64,000 bases of DNA from Streptomyces luteolifulvus (GCF_008806595.1 NZ_VZRB01000033.1:22657-86656); one strand, 5' to 3'; counted from the stretch's first letter, positions 8,095 to 16,646 are shown. Numbers and translations: made by a program. Notes: generated from the letters alone by a model not told the origin.

Positions 8095-9411
8095 ATGACG
8101 CGCGCCATTTCCCTTCACCACGTCAGCAAGAGATACCGGCGCGCGGAGCATGCCGTCGACAATGTCTCCCTCAATGTCGAACCGGGGGAGTTCCTGGTCC
8201 TGCTCGGCCCGTCGGGCTGCGGGAAGTCCACGGTGCTACGGATGATCGCGGGCCTGGAGGACATCACCGAGGGCGACCTGTACCTGGACGGCGAGCACGC
8301 CAACGACATCCCGCCGAGCGAGCGGGACATGGCGATGGTGTTCCAGAGCTTCGCGCTCTACCCGAACATGACCATCCGCGACAACATCGGCTTCCCGCTG
8401 CGCGTGCAGGACCCGCACGCCGACCGCACCCCCCGCGTCGAGGAGACCGCGCGGATGCTCGGCATCGGGGATCTGCTGGACCGCTATCCCCGCCAACTCT
8501 CCGGTGGCGAGCGCCAGCGCGTGGCGATGGGCCGGGCGATCTCCCGGCGGCCTTCCGCCTTCCTGATGGACGAGCCGCTGTCCAACCTCGACGCCAAGCT
8601 GCGCAGCCAATTGCGGGCCGAAATCGCCCAGCTCACCGCCGAGTTGGGGGTGACCACCCTCTACGTCACCCATGACCAGGTCGAGGCCATGTCGCTCGGC
8701 CACCGCGTCGCCGTCCTGCGCGGCGGGGTGCTCCAGCAGGTCGGCACCCCGCGCGAGATCTACGCCCTGCCCGACAATGTCTTCGTCGCGGCCTTCGTCG
8801 GCACCCCGCGCATGAACCTGCTGCAGGCCGTCGTGCAGGCACCACTGGGCCGCCCGATGTCGATCGTCCTGGGCCGGCAGCGGCTGCCGCTGCCCGCAGA
8901 GCTCAGCGCGGACCAGCAGCTGCTGCGCATCCAGCAGGGCCGGCAGATCATCGTGGGGCTGCGCTCCGAGGCCGCGCGGATTGCCCCGCCCAGCCAGGCC
9001 CGAGCGGGCGAGGTCGCGCTGACCGGGATCGTGCAGCACCTGGACTACCAGGGGCACGAGACGCTGGTGCACCTGGACACCGGCTCGACCCCGGCCGTGG
9101 TCGCCGACCTGGAGTCGCCGCGGCAGCAGCAGCCCGGCAGCAGCCGCAGGACCACCGGCCCGGGGATGCTGACCCGGATCAAGGACCGTGCGCTGGCGCA
9201 GATCGCCGCACCGGTGGCGGTACTGGACCCGCCGAAGGCGCCCCGGCAGCGGGCCGTCTCCGCCGGTGACCTCGTCGTGCGCACGGGCGCGGACCTGCGG
9301 CTGCGGACCGGAGCGCAGGTGCCGCTCCTGGTGGACATGGCGCAGCTGTACTTCTTCGACCAGCTGGGCCGCAGGATCTGCCCGACGCCCGCCCAAGTGC
9401 CCGGCCTATGA
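8095..9411 (+). CDS. Sugar ABC transporter ATP-binding protein, MsiK/UgpC-like
   Basis: The 438-residue protein has all ABC ATPase motifs: Walker A LLGPSGCGKST, Q-loop MVFQSFALYPNMT, signature RQLSGGERQRVAMGRA, Walker B SAFLMDEPLSNLDAKLR and switch His in LYVTHDQVEAMSLG. The C-terminal third is the OB-fold/TOBE-type extension of the MalK/MsiK group, ending with LYFFDQLGRRICP. ATG 8095 begins the canonical family N-terminus. No permease or solute-binding protein gene is nearby. As with Streptomyces MsiK, it may serve distant sugar importers. Its position next to two secreted GH114 enzymes suggests a link to uptake of their products. Confidence 0.9.
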   Translation: MTRAISLHHVSKRYRRAEHAVDNVSLNVEPGEFLVLLGPSGCGKSTVLRMIAGLEDITEGDLYLDGEHANDIPPSERDMAMVFQSFALYPNMTIRDNIGFPLRVQDPHADRTPRVEETARMLGIGDLLDRYPRQLSGGERQRVAMGRAISRRPSAFLMDEPLSNLDAKLRSQLRAEIAQLTAELGVTTLYVTHDQVEAMSLGHRVAVLRGGVLQQVGTPREIYALPDNVFVAAFVGTPRMNLLQAVVQAPLGRPMSIVLGRQRLPLPAELSADQQLLRIQQGRQIIVGLRSEAARIAPPSQARAGEVALTGIVQHLDYQGHETLVHLDTGSTPAVVADLESPRQQQPGSSRRTTGPGMLTRIKDRALAQIAAPVAVLDPPKAPRQRAVSAGDLVVRTGADLRLRTGAQVPLLVDMAQLYFFDQLGRRICPTPAQVPGL

Positions 9412-9597
9412 TCCGGTTGGCCACGCCCGTACCGGTGAGCGGGAGCCTGCACCGTTCGGCGATCTTAGGCGCCGTCCTTGGCCACATGATCGGTGAGGAC
9501 GATGCTGCGGGCAGCGGCAACGAGGTCCATCACGCTGCCCCTACCCTTCACTGAGCAGGGCTGCCCTGAGCGGGCCACTGCGCGGTACCGTCCAATC

Positions 9598-10866
9598 ATG
9601 CCGTGGGATTCGACCGCTACGGCCGCCCTGCTCCTGGCAGCAGCACTGGTGATCATCATCGGGGCCGCGGTCTTCCTGCTGCGTTCCGTCGGTAGGCGTC
9701 AGTTCCTCGGCAGCGCGCAGGAGCGAGCCACGTACGAGACTCTGCACACGGCCTCATTGGCCGCGCCGCCGTTGCGGGCCCGGCTGAACGCGGACAGTGC
9801 GCGACGGGCTGGACGGCATCTGCGTGTGTTGCTCGGTGTGCCCGCACTGACCCTGACCGATACGTTTGGCGCGGTGCTGGCCTGGGACGGCTCCGTCCCC
9901 GGCGCCGGACACGATCATCAAGAGGCGGTATCCAGGCACGCTCGGCGCGCCCTGGCCAGCGGGCGCACGGAGGTCCTGGGCCCCGGCGACACCCCCTGTG
10001 ACGTGCCGGACTGCCTGCTGCGGCAGGGGGTGGTCGTGCCACTGATCGTCGCGGGCCAGCCGGAGGGCACGCTCGCCGTCTACGGATCCTCGGCCACCAC
10101 GGGCCTGGTCCGAGCCGCTACGGAGGTCGCGCGCTGGGTGTCGACACAGCTGGAGCTGGCCGAACTCGATCGCTCCCGCACGGCCGTGGCGGAGGCGGAG
10201 ACCCGCGCGCTGCGTGCTCAGATTTCGCCCCACTTCATCTACAACTCACTGTCAGCCATCGCGTCTTTCGTCCGGACCGACCCTGAGCGGGCCAGAGAGC
10301 TGCTGCTCGGTTTTGCAGAGTTCACCCGTTATTCCTTTCGACGGCATGGTGACTTCACTTCCCTCGCCGAGGAGCTGCGCTGTATCGACCGCTACCTGCT
10401 GCTGGAGCGTGCCCGTTTCGGCGGCCGCCTCGAGGTCACGCTGCGCGTGGCACCAGAGGTCCTCTCCGTGGTGGTTCCCTTCTTGTGCCTGCAGCCTCTT
10501 GTTGAGAACGCGGTCCGCCACGGCCTGGAGTGCCGTGCCGGTCCAGGCCATCTGGTGATCACTGCCGAGGACGCGGGCAGCGAGGCGCGTATCAGCGTGG
10601 AGGACGACGGTGCGGGCATGGACCCCGAGCGGCTGGCGGCCACGCTCAGGGGCGAGACAAAACCGGGTGCGGACGGGCCCTCCGGCTCCGAGCGTCGCCG
10701 GGAACCGGGAATCGGGCTGCGCAACGTCGATGAGCGGCTGCGGCATGTCTACGGGGACGCGTACGGGCTGGTGGTGGAGACCGCGCCGGGGGCCGGAACG
10801 AAGGTGCGGATACAGGTGCCGAAGTTCCATCCTCAAGCCGTCCAGCAGGGGCCCGACCACGGCTGA
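9598..10866 (+). CDS. LytS/BtsS-type sensor histidine kinase
   Basis: The 422-residue protein has one N-terminal membrane helix (ATAALLLAAALVIIIGAAVF), a middle region resembling a GAF-like sensor, then the His_kinase (LytS) domain with phospho-acceptor ALRAQISPHFIYNSLSAIAS. The ATPase part follows with N-box LCLQPLVENAVRHGLE, G1 VEDDGAGMD and G2 GIGLRNVDERL. It is followed by a LytTR regulator gene, its probable partner. The middle region contains a CDVPDC pair that could sense redox or bind metal (inference). ATG 9598 directly precedes the membrane helix; the ribosome site is weak. The stop lies in the first unit of a 3 x 20-bp repeat. Confidence 0.87.
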   Translation: MPWDSTATAALLLAAALVIIIGAAVFLLRSVGRRQFLGSAQERATYETLHTASLAAPPLRARLNADSARRAGRHLRVLLGVPALTLTDTFGAVLAWDGSVPGAGHDHQEAVSRHARRALASGRTEVLGPGDTPCDVPDCLLRQGVVVPLIVAGQPEGTLAVYGSSATTGLVRAATEVARWVSTQLELAELDRSRTAVAEAETRALRAQISPHFIYNSLSAIASFVRTDPERARELLLGFAEFTRYSFRRHGDFTSLAEELRCIDRYLLLERARFGGRLEVTLRVAPEVLSVVVPFLCLQPLVENAVRHGLECRAGPGHLVITAEDAGSEARISVEDDGAGMDPERLAATLRGETKPGADGPSGSERRREPGIGLRNVDERLRHVYGDAYGLVVETAPGAGTKVRIQVPKFHPQAVQQGPDHG

Positions 10867-10914
10867 GAGCAGCCGACCACGGCTGAAGAGCAACTGGGCG
10901 CGGCTGAGAGCAAC
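10855..10914. repeat. Three tandem 20-bp repeats at the kinase 3' end
   Basis: Units at 10855-10874, 10875-10894 and 10895-10914 share a core CGGCTGA(A)GAGCA. Units 1 and 2 begin GACCACGGCTGA. The kinase stop TGA lies in unit 1, and each later unit repeats a TGA. The array sits in the 121-nt gap before the LytTR gene. Confidence 0.75.
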
Positions 10915-10987
10915 CATGCACATTCGGTGCGTATCGTGCGCCCGCCGCGGGTTCCACCCCGAGTGCAGGTGTGGTTAACCTCGCACT

Positions 10988-11863
10988 ATGCTCCACGTCC
11001 TCGCGGTAGACGACGAGGCGCCCGCGCTGGAGGAGCTGGCCTACCTGCTCCGCCGCGACGCGCGGGTCGCCGAAGTGCGGACCGCGACGGACGGCACCCA
11101 GGCACTTCTCGAGATCGACCGGGCCCTGGGGGCGGGACGGCCCCTCGATGCCGTCTTCCTCGATATCGGCATGCCCGATCTGGACGGCGTGGCCATCGCT
11201 CGCTTGATCTCCCGTTTCGCCAGACCGCTGCGGCTGGTGTTCGTGACCGCGCACGAAGACTACGCGGTCGACGCGTTCTCCCTGCACGCCGCCGACTACG
11301 TCCTCAAACCGGTGGACCCGGAACGTCTGGCCGAGGCGGTGCGCCGGATTGCAGACGAGACCAACGAGCCCACCGAAGAAGCCGCGCCCGAGGAAACCGC
11401 GCAAGCCACAGTCCCTCCTGCCGACGAGGTCATCAGTGTCGAGCTGGGCGGGGTGACATGTTTCGTCCGGCGCAGCGAAGTCCTCTACGCCGAGGCCCAG
11501 GGCGACTACGCGCGCCTTCACGCTTCCTCGGGCACCCACCTGGTGCGGACGTCCCTGGCCGCCCTGGAGGAGCGCTGGCGCGATGCCGGTTTCCTGCGTA
11601 TCCACCGCGGCTATCTGGTCGCCGTCACGGCGGTGAATGAGATACGGATGGAAGCCGGAAGGACCTGCGTGCGGCTCGGGGACACGGTACTGCCCGTCAG
11701 CCGGCGCCATGTACGTCAGGTCAGGGACGTCCTGGTCCGCCACGCGTTCACCCGCCGCCCCGAAGCCCCTCCCGGGAGCCCGCCCGCGCGAAGTGGTGGG
11801 CCGTCCGCCACCGCTCAACGGCCTGGACGGCCTTCCCTTCCCCACCGTGACGGTGCGAGATGA
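10988..11863 (+). CDS. LytTR-family response regulator
   Basis: The 291-residue protein has a receiver domain with acidic pocket VLAVDDEAP, phospho-acceptor Asp in AVFLDIGMPDLDG, switch Thr in LVFVTAHEDYAV and Lys in YVLKPVDPERL. A LytTR DNA-binding domain follows (EVLYAEAQGDYARLH, FLRIHRGYLVAV, LPVSRRHVRQVRD). A basic, Pro-rich tail of about 35 residues is added at the C-terminus. It is the evident partner of the upstream LytS-type kinase and overlaps the next gene by 4 nt (ATGA), so it is co-translated with the transporter accessory protein. By analogy with enterobacterial BtsSR/YpdAB systems, it probably controls carboxylate uptake. Confidence 0.92.
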   Translation: MLHVLAVDDEAPALEELAYLLRRDARVAEVRTATDGTQALLEIDRALGAGRPLDAVFLDIGMPDLDGVAIARLISRFARPLRLVFVTAHEDYAVDAFSLHAADYVLKPVDPERLAEAVRRIADETNEPTEEAAPEETAQATVPPADEVISVELGGVTCFVRRSEVLYAEAQGDYARLHASSGTHLVRTSLAALEERWRDAGFLRIHRGYLVAVTAVNEIRMEAGRTCVRLGDTVLPVSRRHVRQVRDVLVRHAFTRRPEAPPGSPPARSGGPSATAQRPGRPSLPHRDGAR

Positions 11864-12288
11864 CGGGCGAGGTGGACCGTCGCGGCGATCCGGGAGCGTC
11901 CAAGCCGCCTCCGCGCCGCGTCACCGTGGCCCATCCCAGGACATTGGCGTCCCTCGGACAAGGGCAGCCGGTCGCCCGGCAGACATCCGTCAGCGACGAC
12001 CTGGGCCGGCAGACCCCCCTCGGTGACGTCTACCTCCGCTCGCTCATGCGCAGCCAGCTTCGCCTCGGCCTCGCCGTCGTGGGCGTCCTCGTCCTCGTCC
12101 TGGGAGGCCTTCCGTATCTCGTCTTCTCGACGCCCGCCCTCCGGGACGGGACCCTGGCCGGGATCCCCGTGGCCTGGCTCATCCTCGGCGTGGCGGTGCA
12201 CCCGGTCATCCTCATCCTCGCCCGGGTGTGCCTGCGCCACGCCCGCAGCAATGAGAGCGACTTCGTCGATCTGATCGAGCGCTCATGA
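11860..12288 (+). CDS. Small DUF485-like membrane protein, symporter accessory
   Basis: This 142-residue protein has a hydrophilic N-terminus of about 60 residues and two membrane helices (LGLAVVGVLVLVLGGLPYLV and IPVAWLILGVAVHPVILILA) with a charged tail. The architecture and the gene order, 49 nt before a solute:sodium symporter, fit the DUF485 proteins found next to acetate/pyruvate permeases. The N-terminal extension is longer than in ordinary DUF485 proteins. The start overlaps the LytTR stop as ATGA. Confidence 0.68.
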   Translation: MTGEVDRRGDPGASKPPPRRVTVAHPRTLASLGQGQPVARQTSVSDDLGRQTPLGDVYLRSLMRSQLRLGLAVVGVLVLVLGGLPYLVFSTPALRDGTLAGIPVAWLILGVAVHPVILILARVCLRHARSNESDFVDLIERS

Positions 12289-12337
12289 CAGACGCCCGCC
12301 GCACCCGGCGCCGGCCCCCGTCGGGAAACCGAACCCC

Positions 12338-14191
12338 ATGAACAGCAATGCCCAGTCCATTGCGGCCGTGGCCCTGGTGTCCGTCGCCACCGCCCTGTTC
12401 AGCGTCTACGGTCTGCGGCCGGGACGGGCCACATCCGACTTCTACGTCGCCTCCCGCGCAGTCTCCCCCTTCCGTAATGCCTCGGCGATCGGCGGCGAGT
12501 ACCTCTCCGCGGCCTCCTTCCTCGGCATCGCCGGGCTGGTGCTGGCCTACGGCGCCGAGATGCTCTGGTTCGGCGTCGGCTACACCGCCGGATACCTGGT
12601 GCTCCTGGCGTTCGTCGCCGCCCCCCTGCGCCGCTCCGGCGCGTACACGCTGCCGGACTTCGCCGAGGCCCGCCTGGAGTCCCTCCGCGTGCGCCGCCTG
12701 ACGGCGCTGCTGGTGGTGTTCACCGGCTGGCTCTATCTGCTCCCGCAGCTGCAAGGTGCAGGACTGACACTGCGTACCGTCACCGATGCCCCGTTGTGGG
12801 TCGGACCAGTGATCGTCACCACCGTGGTGATGATCACCGTCGCCTCCGGCGGGATGCGCAGCGTGACCTTCGTCCAGGCGTTCCAGTACTGGCTCAAGCT
12901 CACCGCACTGGCCATCCCCGTGATCTTCCTGTTGCTGGCCTGGCGCGCCGACGGAGCCCCCTGGCCGAGCGCCGACGCTCCGCCCCGGTTCCGGGAGGCG
13001 ACGACAGTCTCCGTCCAGCAGGCCGTACGCGTACACGTCGAAGAACCCGTGACCGTCACGGTGCGCGGCAGTGCCGACGGACACCAGCTGGAGAACGCAC
13101 CTGTGCGGCTCACCGTGGGAGCCCACCAGTTCGGGGAAGGAACGCGGGTGAGGTTCCCCGCCGGGGCCGACGTCCCCCACCCCGCAGGGCAAGAGCCGCT
13201 GCCCGGCAAGGACTGGTCCCGGCCGCTGTCGGGCACCCCCTATCCGGTGTACGGGACGTACTCACTGCTCCTTGCCACCTTGCTCGGCACCATGGGGCTG
13301 CCGCACGTGATCGTGCGCTTCTACACCAACCCCGATGGAGCGGCCGCCCGCCGCACCACCTGGGCCGTGCTGTGGCTGCTCGCCGCGTTCTACGTCCTGC
13401 CTCCCGTGTACGGGGCGCTGGGCCGGCTGTACACCCCGGAACTGCTGATGACCGGCCGTACGGATGCGGCCGTACTGCTGCTGCCCACCCGGCTCGTCGA
13501 CGGAGCCGCCGGAGTGCTGCTGGGCACGTTGGTGACCGCGGGCGCCTTCGCGGCGTTCCTGTCGACGGCGTGCGGCCTGACCGTCTCGGTGGCCGGGGTG
13601 CTCGGCCAGGAACTGGGACACATCCGGGCAGGTCTCAGAGCACGCCTGGCGCGCCACCGCATGCCAGTGGGTCGACCGCGCCGCAGGAGAATGTGGCGAG
13701 TGGCCCGGCTCGAAGGCCGTGCGGACGTCCTGCGCCTACGGTTCGCCGGGGTGGCAGCGGCCTGTGTGCCGTGCGTGCTCTCTCTCGCCGTGGTTCACCG
13801 ACCGGCGGCGGACGTCGTCGGACTGGCGTTCGCGGTGGCCGCCTCGTCGTTCTCGCCCCTGCTGCTTCTCGGTATCTGGTGGCGGGGCCTGACGCCGCAG
13901 GGCGCCGTCGCGGGCTTGCTCGTCGGCGGGGGCGCCACCTTCGGCGCGGTGGCCTTCACCATGGTCGGCCGACCGTTCGGGGGCTGGATGGGTGCCGTGC
14001 TGAGCCGTCCGGCGGCCTGGAGCGTGCCACTGGCTTTCGTCGTGATGATGGGGACGTCCTGGCTGACCCGGAGCAGCATCCCTCCCACCACTGCGCGCAC
14101 GCTGGTCCGCCTCCACGCGCCGGAATCGCTGGTGCTGCCGCGCCGGGGCTCAGCGGCCGTGACCGCGGATGACAGCAGGCGTATCGAGTGA
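12338..14191 (+). CDS. Sodium:solute symporter, cation/acetate (monocarboxylate) type
   Basis: The 617-residue protein has the many-helix SSS fold. The N-terminal helix is followed by SDFYVASRAVSPFRNASAIG and GEYLSAASFLGIAGLVLAYG, both hallmarks of the ActP/MctC group. Helix FVQAFQYWLKLTALAIPVIF and the conserved MGLPHVIVRFYTN and FAAFLSTACGLTVSVAG segments come later. A hydrophilic segment of roughly 90 residues (about 205-300) is inserted before the MGLPH helix, as in actinobacterial acetate symporters. The gene follows a DUF485-like partner and a LytS/LytTR pair. Acetate, pyruvate or a similar monocarboxylate is the likely substrate (family inference). Confidence 0.88.
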   Translation: MNSNAQSIAAVALVSVATALFSVYGLRPGRATSDFYVASRAVSPFRNASAIGGEYLSAASFLGIAGLVLAYGAEMLWFGVGYTAGYLVLLAFVAAPLRRSGAYTLPDFAEARLESLRVRRLTALLVVFTGWLYLLPQLQGAGLTLRTVTDAPLWVGPVIVTTVVMITVASGGMRSVTFVQAFQYWLKLTALAIPVIFLLLAWRADGAPWPSADAPPRFREATTVSVQQAVRVHVEEPVTVTVRGSADGHQLENAPVRLTVGAHQFGEGTRVRFPAGADVPHPAGQEPLPGKDWSRPLSGTPYPVYGTYSLLLATLLGTMGLPHVIVRFYTNPDGAAARRTTWAVLWLLAAFYVLPPVYGALGRLYTPELLMTGRTDAAVLLLPTRLVDGAAGVLLGTLVTAGAFAAFLSTACGLTVSVAGVLGQELGHIRAGLRARLARHRMPVGRPRRRRMWRVARLEGRADVLRLRFAGVAAACVPCVLSLAVVHRPAADVVGLAFAVAASSFSPLLLLGIWWRGLTPQGAVAGLLVGGGATFGAVAFTMVGRPFGGWMGAVLSRPAAWSVPLAFVVMMGTSWLTRSSIPPTTARTLVRLHAPESLVLPRRGSAAVTADDSRRIE

Positions 14192-14293
14192 GATCGGGGC
14201 GCGGCCGGCCGTCGTGCAGGCCGGCTGTGCAGTGAGACCCGCTGGGGGACGGCCCGGAACGCAGCGCGGCCGGTTCTCGATCCGCTCGTTGGT

Positions 14294-14317
14294 GGGGCGG
14301 TCCGGCAAGACCGCCCC
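14294..14317. terminator. Hairpin between convergent symporter and RsbW-like genes
   Basis: GGGGCGGTC (14294-14302) and GACCGCCCC (14309-14317) form a perfect 9-bp stem with a 6-nt loop in the 199-nt gap between two genes reading toward each other. It is probably a bidirectional terminator. Confidence 0.65.
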
Positions 14318-14390
14318 TGACGCACCAAGAGCCGACTACACCGCGGACGACGCCTCTGACCAGGCCAGATAGCGAAACGCGGATCAAGTA

Positions 14391-14945
14391 CTAGCCGTCC
14401 GACCGAGCCAGGGCCAGAGCCAGCTCAGAGCCCGCACAGCAGGGCGACTGTGCTCGACCGGCACGGTTCTCGTGCCCGGAGCCGTAGAGGGCCAGGGTGG
14501 CCCAGACGAGCTTTCCGCCGCTGGTCTTCGCCGTGCCCCAACAACTGGCCAGGCACTGGAGGATGTGCAGCCCGCGGCCGCGTTCCTGCGAGCCTTCGGG
14601 GGAATCGGCCTTGGGCACGGCGTCGGCAGCGGACTCGTCGGTGACTGTGATCAGCAGCTGTGGGGCTGGGCTGCCGTACTTGGCCAGGCGCAGCATGATG
14701 CGCTCGGTCCGGCCGTAGAGCACGGCGTTGGTCACCAGCTCGGAGGTGATCAGCGCGGCGTCCTCTGCCAGGTGGTCCAGATCCCAGCGCCGCAGATGGT
14801 ACGTCACCTGTTGGCGGGCGGTGGCGACGTGTGCCGGGTCGGCGGTCAGCGGGATATCCAAGCAGTTCGAGTACTCGACGTCCCACGCAGGTATCGCCCG
14901 TGCGGACGGGCAAGGAGCCGCATCGGCTGCAATGTTGGTGGACAT
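14391..14945 (-). CDS. RsbW-like ATP-binding protein (anti-sigma-factor kinase family)
   Basis: The 184-residue protein is a single GHKL/HATPase_c_2 domain: AEDAALITSELVTNAVLYGR (N-box), LLITVTDES (G1-like) and GRGLHILQCLASCWG (G2 region). Streptomycetes have dozens of these small kinases, usually paired with STAS anti-sigma antagonists or DUF397 partners; none is adjacent here. The tail after LYGSGHENR is low in conservation. The upstream DNA contains a tandem copy of its first ~30 codons and leader (14866-15310). The true regulatory partner is unknown. Confidence 0.8.
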   Translation of the reverse strand: MSTNIAADAAPCPSARAIPAWDVEYSNCLDIPLTADPAHVATARQQVTYHLRRWDLDHLAEDAALITSELVTNAVLYGRTERIMLRLAKYGSPAPQLLITVTDESAADAVPKADSPEGSQERGRGLHILQCLASCWGTAKTSGGKLVWATLALYGSGHENRAGRAQSPCCAGSELALALARSDG

Positions 14946-15310
14946 GAGCTGTTAGTTCCCTTCGCGCGGCGGTGAACCTTGGGGGTTCGTTGTTGCATCT
15001 GCCGCCGCGGCGGTGGCATGCACGGTCCGGGCCGCTCCCCGCTGGAAGGAGCCCCGGCGGGTCGGCTGGTTCCGCGTCTTGTACTCGCCGTAGCCCTTGT
15101 CCTGAGCAGGTACGGCCTGTGCGGGCGGACAAGGAGCCGGATCGGCTGCAATGGTGGTGAAGTGGAGTTTCCCTTCGTGCGGCGGTGAACCATGAGGGGT
15201 TCGTTGCTGCACCTGCCGCCGTGGCGGTGCCGGGCCCGGTCCGAGCCGCTTCCCGCAGGAACGAAGTCCGGCGGGTTCGCTGGTTTCGCGTCCTGTATAC
15301 GTCGTCGGGG
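14866..15310. repeat. Tandem ~210-bp duplication of the 5' end and leader of the RsbW-like gene
   Basis: Two diverged units run from about 14866 to 15075 and from about 15076 to 15290, with the beginning of a third at about 15291. Matching landmarks include GTACTCG at 14871 and 15081 (GTATACG at 15297), AAGGAGCC at 14912 and 15130, and TCGGCTGCAATG near 14925 and 15143. Each unit covers the first ~30 codons plus the upstream leader. On the minus strand the second unit encodes TIAADPAPCPPAQAVPAQDK, mirroring NIAADAAPCPSARAIPAWD at the gene's start. The upstream copy lacks a matching ATG and the rest of the kinase. Confidence 0.75.
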
Positions 15311-15456
15311 GCGCCCCTGCCTCCCCCTTTGACAGCCGGGCATGCCGATCGGATGGATTCTTGCGACGAGCGGACTGGCGAATGCGCCGAGTGGTAGCGG
15401 CGGTGCGATGAACGGTTACCGGCTCTTCACAATCCAGGGTGTAGTCGTGGCCGACC

Positions 15457-15528
15457 GTTGATGGCCTAGGTCGGTCCGTTGGACGTGCCCGGGCGTTCGA
15501 CGTAGGCCAGCACGTCGGTGGCTCGCAT
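15457..15528 (-). pseudogene. ISL3-like transposase C-terminal remnant
   Basis: Reading on the minus strand gives RATDVLAYVERPGTSNGPT, a TAG stop at 15466-15468, then AIN. This matches the ISL3-type signature TSNGPTEAINGR with its Glu codon changed to a stop. Only about 24 codons survive, and the flanks are unrelated. The remaining sequence to 15623 contains no recognised gene. Confidence 0.65.
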
Positions 15529-15623
15529 CGACCGCCACCTGTTCACCACCCCCTTCCTCGGGAAACTCGACGCCTACCGGGCAACCGACGCGGGGTGAGA
15601 TTCCACCGCCGCTTGTGGGCCGT

Positions 15624-16511
15624 TCAGCTCTGGGGCATGCGGCGGCTGATGTCGTCCAGCTCGGTCAAGTCCTCATGAGAGAGGGAGAGTCCCGCGCCAA
15701 CGATGTTCTCGCGCAGGTGTGCCGTCGATGACGTGCCGGGGATGAGCAGGATGTTCGGTGATCGCTGCAGCAGCCAGGCCAGTGCGACGGACATCGGTGC
15801 CGCCTCCGATCGAGCGGCGACCGCCGAGAGCGCCGAGGACTGGAGCGGGGTAAAGCCGCCGAGGGGGAAGAAGGGCACGTACGCCACGCCGTCGGTGGCG
15901 AGCCGGTCGATGAGCTCGTCGTCGTCGCGGTGGGCGAAGTTGTACATGTTCTGCACGCATACGATCGGCGCGATGCTCTGTGCCTCGGCGACCTGCTCCG
16001 CGGTGGCGTTGCTGACCCCGAGGTGGCGGATCAGGCCCTGCTGCTGGAGTTCGACGAGCGCCTCGAACGCCTCGGCGAGCGAGCCGGGCTGGGGACCTTC
16101 GGCGTTGCCGAGTCGGAGGTTGACCAGGTGGAGTACGTCGAGCCGGAGGGACTTGAGGTTGTCGTGGACCTGGCGGCGCAGATCTTCGGGTCGCCGGGCC
16201 GGAGGCCAGCCACCCTGTTCGTCGCGGGTCGCGCCCACCTTGGTCACGATGTGCAGCGACTCGGGATAGGGGTGCAGTGCCTCGCGGATCAACTCGTTGG
16301 TGACGCGCGGCCCGTAGGCGTTGCTCGTGTCGATGTGGGTGATGCCACAGTCGACTGCTTCTCGCAGAACGGCCAGGGCACCGTCGCGATCGGCGGGCGG
16401 CCCCATGACCCACGGGCCCGCCAGTTGCATGGCGCCGTAGCCGAACCGGGTGACGGTCAGGTCGCCCAGAGTCCAGGTGCCGCCGGGAAGAGAGGGGGAG
16501 GGTGTAGTCAT
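15624..16511 (-). CDS. Aldo/keto reductase
   Basis: The 295-residue protein has AKR motifs: catalytic Asp and Tyr in HIDTSNAYGPRVTNELIREA, catalytic Lys in LHIVTKVGATRDE, substrate-loop HLVNLRLG and the NADPH-binding end LLIPGTSSTAHLRENI. ATG 16511 follows AAAGGCAACAGG. It is divergent from an HxlR-type regulator, the classic arrangement for electrophile- or quinone-responsive reductases. Its 5' flank contains a run of nine G (16536-16544). The physiological substrate is unknown. Confidence 0.88.
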   Translation of the reverse strand: MTTPSPSLPGGTWTLGDLTVTRFGYGAMQLAGPWVMGPPADRDGALAVLREAVDCGITHIDTSNAYGPRVTNELIREALHPYPESLHIVTKVGATRDEQGGWPPARRPEDLRRQVHDNLKSLRLDVLHLVNLRLGNAEGPQPGSLAEAFEALVELQQQGLIRHLGVSNATAEQVAEAQSIAPIVCVQNMYNFAHRDDDELIDRLATDGVAYVPFFPLGGFTPLQSSALSAVAARSEAAPMSVALAWLLQRSPNILLIPGTSSTAHLRENIVGAGLSLSHEDLTELDDISRRMPQS

Positions 16512-16646
16512 CCTGTTGCCTTTCGTCGTGCACTTGGGGGGGGGTGGCGCCTGCTGCCTCCCTGCGTCAGCATTGGAGAGAAACTTCCTGTCGGGAAGTA
16601 GGCACTTTGGAGTGCGTAACCCACCCATCGGTGAGAGGTGCGATCA

